Translations under genes and position numbers: made by a program
Shown: positions 15,701 through 21,713 of the stretch, piece by piece
How positions within the stretch are numbered: position 1 is the stretch's first letter
Layout: every line of letters begins with the position of its first letter
Notes under the pieces: generated by a model
The model's database searches: none
Told to the model about the DNA's origin: nothing
The model's input: the letters and a program-made list of their open reading frames with translations, nothing else
NCBI GenBank assembly: GCA_018650165.1
Contig: JABIGM010000030.1
Span: forward strand, 1-32,101
DNA length: 32,101 bases
Reading direction: 5' to 3'
From: Methanobacteriota archaeon
GTDB lineage: Archaea > Thermoplasmatota > Poseidoniia > Poseidoniales > Poseidoniaceae

Positions 15701-18645
15701 CCTGCAGAACGTGCCATTGTAACGAATACCGATGTGAACTCAGCACAGGTTCCCTCTTTCGCTCGATTTAGTAACTCATAGGAAATATCTGCTTCAGGTG
15801 CAGCGCCACTACCATTGTAATTACGTTTGAAATCATATGTTGCATTTCCATCTCGCAGGAATGTTGCAATCGCATCGGCCTTGGAATAAGCATCTGTAGC
15901 TCCTGCACTACTGATTACTTCATTTGTAATGTTCATGATAAGCGATTCTGGTAGAGATGAATTCAAGAATTGCTGTGGGAGAATGGTTTCGTAGGAGGAA
16001 TTGGTTCCTGCGATTGTATTAGCAGCAATTGTATCCCAATCGAACCAATATTCGTATTCTTCAACCCACATTTCAGTGAGAAGACCTGCGGTTATGTCAT
16101 AGGAATGGGTATCATTTGATCTTGCTATTGCCAAAGTTGCATCTGACCAGAAAGTGATATTGAACTGATAAGCAGACATTGGAACCTTGCCCGCTAAAAC
16201 AGGGTTTGCAAACGCAATATTCCATGCTACTGTATCATTTCCATAAGTTGACGGTGCCAAGTGTGTCATATTGGTATATGGTACAGTGATATCAGTGTAA
16301 GGATGCACATCGGTTTCCAGACCATATGCGGCACCAGTGTAGAAATCATAGGTATGAACTCTCCAGCGGTGGACTCTCTCCAAGTCGACAACACCACTCG
16401 TGTTGTTGGCCCAGAATACTACCTCGTTTTGGTCAGCATCGTCAGATGGGTCCCATGGGTTGAAAGGTGAACCTGCACAATTAGTGAACCAGAATAGTTG
16501 CGGACATTCGTCACCATCTAACATTCCTCCACCGTCTGTATCTGGGTTCCTCCAGTCTGTTCCGGTTTGATTCTCAACTGCATCAGGGATTCCATCGCCA
16601 TCAAAGTCTTCTGGAAGAAGGTCATCAGTCGGGTCATTTTCGGGATTTGATGAATCGAAATATTCTTGCTTATCGTTAACACCACCAGAATCGGTATCGG
16701 CATTATCATCATCAGTCGACCATATGTCCTGACTGCCATTCGTAATTCCGATCCAAGAATTGTCACATCCTGTTGTGACCTCGAAATAATTGTTTAATCC
16801 ATCACCGTCGTCGTCAAGATTATTGTCACACGGTTCCATTGGGTCTGTTCCAGACATTACTTCATCGTAATCAATGACTCCATCCCCATCTGAATCTGCA
16901 AGTGTCGGATTTGAGAAGTAGCCATACACTCCAAGAGTTTCTTCCCAGTCTGCTAGGCCATCACCATCTGAATCAGAATAGTCGTCATCACAGTAATTCG
17001 GGAAAGAACCGCCTGAAATATCATGGCACCATGAATTGTTTCTGCTTTCTATTGAAGCTCCAGAAGGCGGAGTTACAGATACCCCTTGCAGTACACTGTT
17101 TACCACACCACCATAAGAGAATTGAGTATACGCCCCTGAATTATTGTAGAAGGCGATCCCCCCAGAGGGGCGTAGTCCTGAGGCATCGGTTAGAGTCAAT
17201 TGGCTGGAACCCGAATTGTAGGACACTATGGTTGAAGTAAATTGAATTAGAGAATCACAAGGGTCAGTCCCATGGGAAGCATTTGATTCATCACCATCGT
17301 TTACTCCACCAGAATCGGTATCCGCAACATTCCACGATGTGCAGGAAAGATTCTCTTGCCAATTCTCTAGTCCATCATTGTCAAAGTCACCAGAATCTTC
17401 ACGACGGGTTGGGTCTGTCTCATTGGCATCGATCAAGCCGTTGCCGTTCTTGTCTTCATCACCATCATCAAACGCATCTCCGTCCGTGTTATTGTTACGA
17501 GGGTCACTGGCTTGAGCAGGACTACCATATTGTCCGTTAATCTCAACGCCATCATTTATTCCATCGCCATCGGTATCTGCATTGGTAGGGTCTGTAAGAA
17601 GAGTCAGTGCTTCATGTGAATCGTTTAGTCCATCATTATCAGTATCTGAATCAAGTGGATTAGTTGATGTTACGCCATCGGTTTCTGCTGTCATTGTTGC
17701 ACAGCCACCTGGGCCAATTCCGAGGTGTGGCGAACATGGTGTTGTTGTTTCAGTAAACGAACCTGAAGGTCCTGGCCTGTAACATGGCTGTCCACCACAA
17801 GTAGTTGTCCAAGATGGATTGATATATTCGTAGAGATTGATTAAGCCATCACCATCTGGGTCACCATTAGCACCATCTGCATTTGAAGCAGATGTTGCAT
17901 TCAGATTGTTTGAAGCTTCCCAACCATCAGGCATACCATCACCATCGGTGTCCCAGCCATCAGGGTCTTCGTCGTATAATCCATCGCCATCATCATCATT
18001 GGTGGCACAATCAGCATCCCCATCGAAATCATTGTCAGCTGAATCTACCATGCCATCCTTGTCATTGTCAAATCCATCTGTACAGATATTTCCAACTGGA
18101 TCTTCATCGCAAAGAATGACACTTCCGGTACCATCAGAACCTGAATCGCCACATGCTAACTGGTTGTATTGCATGGCGTTTTCTTCGTCCCAATTATTCA
18201 CTGGAATGGTTCCATTCCACCAAACACCGTTATCTAGTTCAGATGTGGTTGAAGAAAGGTCCCAATTCGAAGGTTGGCCGTAATTATATTCCTGTAAATT
18301 AGAGAAACCATCGCCATCAGGATCACCGATTGCACCGTCACTATTACTGCTCGAAAGTGGGTCTAATCCATACTGCCATTCCCAGCCATCTGGTAACTGA
18401 TCATTGTCAGAATCCCAGTCATTAGGCTGGGTGTTAATGAGGTACTCAAGCCCATAAGTCAAACCATCTCCATCTTGGTCTGTAGCTGCAAGGGCAGTGA
18501 AAGATACGAACTCAATTGACGCAATAGTTGAGAACAACATCAGCATTGCAAGTCCTAGGGACTTGAGCTTCTTTTGATCTAGTTCCCTAATCAATTTAGG
18601 ACGAGCGGAAGATTGGATAGAGGAGATACGCAATGCTGACACCAT
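9751..18645 (-). CDS. Giant cell-surface protein: calcium repeats, inactive-looking transglutaminase, Ig-like array, DUF4129-like tail
   Basis: This protein has 2964 residues. An N-terminal hydrophobic signal (about 28-53, ending TALAA) follows a long basic leader. From about 55 to 740 there are many thrombospondin type-3-like calcium loops (DxDxDGxxD, often with WE or YE). A transglutaminase-like domain lies at about 900-1040: C967 in GTCAEF, then ARSAGLPARFVTGY. The usual catalytic His is Asn1009 (NQWGEV) and the usual Asp is Glu1033 (GWIPFEACP). From about 1050 to 2800 there are Ig-like repeats of 90-120 residues rich in N-glycosylation sequons. A membrane helix (about 2822-2842) is followed by RRR and a roughly 115-residue cytoplasmic domain resembling DUF4129 (AIFQCYESLVHVLMGRGF, then EEARYS). 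Transglutaminase plus DUF4129 recalls bacterial TgpA-type proteins. The role is probably surface adhesion or envelope structure. No SD site is seen at the ATG at 18645. Confidence 0.85.
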   Translation of the reverse strand: MVSALRISSIQSSARPKLIRELDQKKLKSLGLAMLMLFSTIASIEFVSFTALAATDQDGDGLTYGLEYLINTQPNDWDSDNDQLPDGWEWQYGLDPLSSSNSDGAIGDPDGDGFSNLQEYNYGQPSNWDLSSTTSELDNGVWWNGTIPVNNWDEENAMQYNQLACGDSGSDGTGSVILCDEDPVGNICTDGFDNDKDGMVDSADNDFDGDADCATNDDDGDGLYDEDPDGWDTDGDGMPDGWEASNNLNATSASNADGANGDPDGDGLINLYEYINPSWTTTCGGQPCYRPGPSGSFTETTTPCSPHLGIGPGGCATMTAETDGVTSTNPLDSDTDNDGLNDSHEALTLLTDPTNADTDGDGINDGVEINGQYGSPAQASDPRNNNTDGDAFDDGDEDKNGNGLIDANETDPTRREDSGDFDNDGLENWQENLSCTSWNVADTDSGGVNDGDESNASHGTDPCDSLIQFTSTIVSYNSGSSQLTLTDASGLRPSGGIAFYNNSGAYTQFSYGGVVNSVLQGVSVTPPSGASIESRNNSWCHDISGGSFPNYCDDDYSDSDGDGLADWEETLGVYGYFSNPTLADSDGDGVIDYDEVMSGTDPMEPCDNNLDDDGDGLNNYFEVTTGCDNSWIGITNGSQDIWSTDDDNADTDSGGVNDKQEYFDSSNPENDPTDDLLPEDFDGDGIPDAVENQTGTDWRNPDTDGGGMLDGDECPQLFWFTNCAGSPFNPWDPSDDADQNEVVFWANNTSGVVDLERVHRWRVHTYDFYTGAAYGLETDVHPYTDITVPYTNMTHLAPSTYGNDTVAWNIAFANPVLAGKVPMSAYQFNITFWSDATLAIARSNDTHSYDITAGLLTEMWVEEYEYWFDWDTIAANTIAGTNSSYETILPQQFLNSSLPESLIMNITNEVISSAGATDAYSKADAIATFLRDGNATYDFKRNYNGSGAAPEADISYELLNRAKEGTCAEFTSVFVTMARSAGLPARFVTGYSGGSWTGNGYAVYGANLNQWGEVRLEMSPGSGGDDLGWIPFEACPAPEEIEIVNITWTPTSYDRTGLVEMNVSGTLQYVDNVTVIPDVTLRGFVVSAADAGDVPGPAASIGNLFGTITTDSNGNFSMNGTMDTPATPGFASIVIEHIQSGYVSHDGIDLGVFVNMTDDSNITHNSPGPADSPVLGAGATTVVSGQLLFAHNETGGSEDIGPLTVWLDFTSSEDGATNLSGTVGPGGVWEINVTLDELETKTNISATLGFSGWQDTSQSFAGTPQFHLRPSTHSITLDIRDAPNLTATIEGPGANNSILQIDELVYINGSTMSFGAVPSALSGNLSFGMRELNGGGTFVELFNQTVNGAFSISHILDINTTYVKAGEIELSLVFYPDSLNATDALNTSGSPWWLQGLLFLELQAQSQLRGNPVGIIVQVTDHLGGELDLNLSGNFTFDFDGTTENTTTDPGSSTLSPTFTTSSSLDAGDYAFDMAFDGNMYYLPSSNSSTLRIMGTIDVNVVVINDWTYLGNTTWVVGDISDDVTGAAVLGNDSIIMVQLLTVMGPIDLANGLLNNTTGTYNVTIVAPTNLPSGVYDLQIMTDFDTPSQPGGPYYQYVDAAVPPALPQMPSTTWGIESDVIVETPEGQPADIIAIMNSSVDLNSWVGDVADNSNVSGAQVNYILDYGGANISIGNAISDAEGNATLLWTVSGVDPGQYILRMEVLDDVSSPKIAGATRHWGNFTEVNVTVQVPSNIRVDSIPSTITAGVNFQVMGQVEDGDNASRNLTTAVALEMFWLDNPDEKLVNGVYTAINGSFNLSVPTDVLSNGTLRGPRTFVISVVEGSSAFYLTDTSNHSILVQGVTLFESMQPLNPMVVNRGEDVNMTLQMVESSNMWQPLGGYTIDVKFDETWLASNTTDAQGRTSFVHTIPFDQPLGLISISFYYNGSFDLLPAQRNLSTVTVRSITIMVVDPIVANPVAGDAFTITGTIESDNGSGLQLRNGAALSASVLFLIDDQPTGFTLSNGQILANGTWEATIALGSGFMAGTHIAEAQYIPSVNYYSGSSANQSFDSRGYTTLTFLTPTLDGVNQPSLNDRTDRGDDVNARLQLFDNTGSPVVGVQVTVTLNGTPVTTVGTTDALGIVDVNLTTPANLPVGFHNLNAEFLGTPGTIGLIGDNTSVLFVVLGQTEINITESSSAITAGDILYVNGTLLDDLGNPLQIDGVDSIAVVYLLIDGVPVSSVQSNSADGVFMFAWTSPENIAAGPHNIQTSFTGGRDWVNPIGEGDSANPEYYHASVDSVNFTVAVPTKILLLTQGGQVDREDTLTVQGRLLDIVDNPLEGETIEIWLGGIFLTNVTTGADGTFNAVHPVPADAELGPVLLETRFTGTLQYLPSSNNGTWNIYSKIFVEINIESPLAVDQMTTLDGFVGDNQMNPLSNMVVLVSIEGISIGNATTDANGNFSFDWQVPNIFTDGDHIVDAEVPAQGWYRAGQGNTTFFLAHRTGITIDIVDNDATRDDFWEVSGTLYDVDTALNDGLPGETILIYIDGSQVATAITSINGEFTTDIRAESAYARGAHLMTFSFEGSAGHLPIDSNSTVLVWADVTVHIDSAVSYVVRGDGINNPIVITGRVTEIGGQGVTIDAAELILGEGVDCGSSGSDARCINSNIIWNGGTFTLTAIAPSWMEPGPTQLSLQTPVNSSLYLRTGDAWTNSIAITIDATFDVDIEPIIEDEQEVVMGEITVTADDTGQGVEGIVINVYLEYANGIRINDLTIQTDSDGLAEFEFNSEIPYGDYSEYGPIVLKMTVTSNGILSTESVNAFNNDFSAGKSPDYTFADEGSNVPWWAYIVALLVIGAGAAFVIMRRRADEAAKELADIFSYTAELLAAGDSMREAIFQCYESLVHVLMGRGFLRRDFETVREFEMAIRSALPQLSEDALNALDNVFEEARYSRHEMGESHKANAQEALTRVVSELGQVIEIPNR

Positions 18646-18712
18646 TATGACGGCTGATTACAAGGCACTTAAGGGAAATGGAGTATTGTTCATACACAAT
18701 TGTTGGAAATTG

Positions 18713-18729
18713 TCTCCCCTACGGGGAGA
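18713..18729 (-). terminator. GC hairpin with three-base loop after the 958-residue gene
   Basis: TCTCCCC (18713-18719) and GGGGAGA (18723-18729) are perfect 7-base arms around TAC, which reads GTA on the minus strand. It lies 26 bases past the stop codon of the 958-residue gene and upstream of the giant gene. It resembles the hairpin at 21697-21711 in core and loop. Transcription termination or mRNA end protection is likely. There is no T run after it. Confidence 0.5.
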
Positions 18730-18754
18730 TAAAATCATAATTTAGCACTGAATA

Positions 18755-21631
18755 TTACAAATCTTCTAGTTCATCTAAAAGTTCTAAATCATCTTCTAAA
18801 TCATCTTCATTAACTACTGCTTCTGGGATTTCTCCAAGTGCTTCATCCATAGCAAACAACGATTTCTGTTCTTCCTCTAATACTGCAAATTCTCGAGCGG
18901 AACTCTGGCCCCTACGATAAACTGCCAAGAATATTACAACGATGATTCCAACATACAATCCAATCGTCTGTGGGCTTTCGAAATCTAGAGCGGAATTTAT
19001 GATACAATCCATGCCTTCGCAAGCCGTCGAGAATATGAACTTGGGTGTTTGCTTTAGATGCGACGTACTTACTTCGCTGTCTAGCGGTTCGATTGAAAAT
19101 TCGACTATTGCATCCTTGCCCGCAACTATATCATCTGCAGCCGTTAGAATCAAAGTAAATTCACTGTAATTAAAAGCTCCAATTTCAAGCAGAATTACGT
19201 TTCCAGATTCTGATGAACCGCTTGTGGTAAAACTAGCAGTCCATCCTTCAGGAAGGCTTTGTGCAGATATTATGACATCCAACTCGATGTTATTTGAATT
19301 CAGAACGCGGAAATCGATACTTTGTTCAGACCCCGGCAAGAAAGGAGTCAATTCAGTAACTCTTTCAACAAAGATTCGACCCGGTTTAACTTCTTCTTCC
19401 ACTATAATTTCAAGAGGTAAATCGAAGTATCTTGGATCGCCTTCAGAGACTTCTTCTGTTACACGCAGGTATAGAGTGTGGTTACCCGCAGTTACCTGGT
19501 CGCGCATTTCAATTGTCAATTCAACATCTCCAGAACTATCTGGCATCAAACGTATTGCAACAATATCACTTCCATTGTCATCTAGCATAGTGTAGTCCCA
19601 TGCACCATATTGAGGATTCTCATCGGTGTTTTTCGCCAGTTTATCAGGGGAGATTAGTCTCCAAGTATTCTGTGTTCCTTCATCTGTACTATCTGTAATT
19701 CGAATATCAAAACTAACTTCGGAACCTGGTGCAACTGGTCCGACACTTCCAATTTCTTGGCCATCAGAATCAGAGATAACTTCGGCAAGAATACCGAATG
19801 TTCGGTGCACAGTAAAAGAAGTCATTGAACTCAATTGATCATCGCCTGTACTGAAACAATTCAATGTAAACATACCAATATCAACATCATCTCTCGAGGT
19901 TGGAGGGTAGATTTTCATTACAACCGACAGAATCTCATGTGAACCGAGGTCAGGGGTAACTGCATAGATTCCTTCTGTTACTAATTCTGCACCGGTATCA
20001 TTGTCGTAAAAGACATACATCCAACTTGAACTTGGCATATTTTCGATTTTTATTTTGAAAGTGTCTGTATCAAAACCTGCATTGAATACATCAATGTAGA
20101 ATTCACCTACTTCATCCGAGTCAATGTAATGGGAGAGTGTTTCATCAAATGCTTCTGGGCGGTTTGAATCTGCAATCTGAATCTGATGTTCTTCATCTTC
20201 ATAGACATTCAATCTAGGGGGGGAGAACACTCCAACCTCTTCAATATCAAGAATCAACTTCTCGATTACAACTTCTTCACGGATATTTTCTTCATTTTCA
20301 ACAAATCCACGTGCCCATACCTCTATTCGGTCTGGAGCTGTTGATAAATCACCATCTGGCGCTTCTATCGATAGAGTTGCAATCTTGAATGAACCCCCGC
20401 CGTTCAATGAATATCCTGCAGGTTGGTCCCAATTAGGTTCAGACCAAGTTCCCGGTAATGAAGTAAATAATTCAAACTCGACTTCCATAGCAATTCCCGC
20501 AGAACCTGTGTGCTCTACCATAAATTCAACACTACTGATTTGACCGGGAGCAATTAGAACATCATCGGGCTGGCCCGTAGGAAGAGATAGGAACATCCCA
20601 TATTCCATGAATTCTAATCCAGGATGACTGTAGACAACTGTATGACCCTGTACATCTGTTATTTCCAATTGTAACGAATATTCTCCAGCTGCAATTCCTG
20701 CATCATAAGTCCAAGTATAATTTCCAACTAAACCGTTGTTATCAAGTCTTAAGTCATCATCTTCAAACTCTTTGTCGAATACTGAATTTGTTCCAGATGG
20801 AGTTGATAATACAAGATCTACTGAATGAATGTCGTCCCTGCCGAAAGCATCTCTAACATCAACCGAAAATTGGATTGTTCTAAATTCAGGACGATGGTTT
20901 GGAGACCATTCTAATTGTTCTGCGTCAGTCCAAATACCACCCGGTGCGTGTACTTTAACACTAGAATCTGCAAGTGCATTTGCTTTCACAGATAATCTGG
21001 AAAAACTGTTAGTACTGTCTAAATCTCCATAGGCGACCTCAACATCACAATCACCTTGCCCTATACCTCCTTGACCTTCACAAGTTGCAGAGGCATCTAT
21101 CTGTAGGCGTAATTGTGAACCCTGTTCTACGGTAAAGCCATCTTCAGGGACATCGAAAGAGATTTCGTTTATTGTCCATGCACAACCGGAACCCGGCAAG
21201 ACACTATCTTGACATGGCGAGGTTAGTTCCTGTGACACTGTATATGCCGCCCCACCTACCGAATTGAGAGTATATGTCAAATCAGCAGTTGAGCCTTCTT
21301 GGCCTTTGAATTTTAGGAAGATGTAAAGATTGACTTCGGAAGCACTTCCTTCACCATAGATTGTGATATCACTAATCAAATCATCAGAACGGAACTCCAC
21401 ACCAGATAGTATGCTTGCCTCTTTCTGGGAACCTTCAGGTTCCATGGTAGAAATCGAACCATCGCCGCCCGAGCCACTCTCCTCATCTAGATACAAATTA
21501 TAATTTTGCAAATTTGCAGGAACTTCCTTTTCAACAGGGTCATCTGCAAGAGTTTCATACTCCATGGCAGGAAGTCCTGAAGACAGCATCAATAGCAGCA
21601 CGAGGACAGGAACAAATCGCGATTTAAGCAT
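18755..21631 (-). CDS. Large secreted, membrane-anchored Ig/NEW3-like protein
   Basis: The 958-residue protein has a clear signal peptide (MLKSRF, then VPVLVLLLMLSSGLPA), a long extracellular part and a C-terminal membrane helix (IGLYVGIIVVIFLAVY) followed by RRG and a very acidic cytoplasmic tail. The extracellular part contains repeated beta-sandwich segments of the CARDB/NEW3 kind: FYIDVFNAGFDTDTFKI with a later PPTSRDDVDIGMF, and IDFRVLNSNNIELDVII with LPEGWTASF. In other proteins such domains are spacers or carbohydrate and protein contacts. No catalytic domain is recognised. The frame also offers TTG three codons upstream; I prefer the ATG at 21631, next to the basic start of the signal peptide. 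It lies in a same-strand block with the genes on both sides, separated by hairpins, and may act with them at the cell surface. Confidence 0.8.
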   Translation of the reverse strand: MLKSRFVPVLVLLLMLSSGLPAMEYETLADDPVEKEVPANLQNYNLYLDEESGSGGDGSISTMEPEGSQKEASILSGVEFRSDDLISDITIYGEGSASEVNLYIFLKFKGQEGSTADLTYTLNSVGGAAYTVSQELTSPCQDSVLPGSGCAWTINEISFDVPEDGFTVEQGSQLRLQIDASATCEGQGGIGQGDCDVEVAYGDLDSTNSFSRLSVKANALADSSVKVHAPGGIWTDAEQLEWSPNHRPEFRTIQFSVDVRDAFGRDDIHSVDLVLSTPSGTNSVFDKEFEDDDLRLDNNGLVGNYTWTYDAGIAAGEYSLQLEITDVQGHTVVYSHPGLEFMEYGMFLSLPTGQPDDVLIAPGQISSVEFMVEHTGSAGIAMEVEFELFTSLPGTWSEPNWDQPAGYSLNGGGSFKIATLSIEAPDGDLSTAPDRIEVWARGFVENEENIREEVVIEKLILDIEEVGVFSPPRLNVYEDEEHQIQIADSNRPEAFDETLSHYIDSDEVGEFYIDVFNAGFDTDTFKIKIENMPSSSWMYVFYDNDTGAELVTEGIYAVTPDLGSHEILSVVMKIYPPTSRDDVDIGMFTLNCFSTGDDQLSSMTSFTVHRTFGILAEVISDSDGQEIGSVGPVAPGSEVSFDIRITDSTDEGTQNTWRLISPDKLAKNTDENPQYGAWDYTMLDDNGSDIVAIRLMPDSSGDVELTIEMRDQVTAGNHTLYLRVTEEVSEGDPRYFDLPLEIIVEEEVKPGRIFVERVTELTPFLPGSEQSIDFRVLNSNNIELDVIISAQSLPEGWTASFTTSGSSESGNVILLEIGAFNYSEFTLILTAADDIVAGKDAIVEFSIEPLDSEVSTSHLKQTPKFIFSTACEGMDCIINSALDFESPQTIGLYVGIIVVIFLAVYRRGQSSAREFAVLEEEQKSLFAMDEALGEIPEAVVNEDDLEDDLELLDELEDL

Positions 21632-21696
21632 GCGCACCAATATACCGTCTGCGTCGGGGTGTTAAACCGTTTTGCACTCATTGTACCCTAAGAGAG

Positions 21697-21711
21697 TCAC
21701 CCTACGGGTGA
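21697..21711 (-). terminator. GC hairpin with three-base loop after the YHYH-domain gene
   Basis: TCACCC (21697-21702) and GGGTGA (21706-21711) are perfect arms around TAC, three bases past the stop codon at 21714-21716. Core (CCC-TAC-GGG) and loop match the hairpin at 18713-18729, which suggests a recurrent element in this genome that ends transcripts. Confidence 0.5.
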
Positions 21712-21713
21712 AT

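Noticed and set aside
17837..18283. Ser/Pro/His-rich plus-strand frames opposite the giant gene
   Set aside because: They mirror the repetitive calcium-loop codons (GAT-rich) of the minus-strand gene and lack ribosome sites.
9751..18645. CRISPR array or tandem DNA repeats in the giant gene
   Set aside because: The Ig-like and calcium repeats are similar only as protein, and no regular DNA repeat-spacer pattern is seen.
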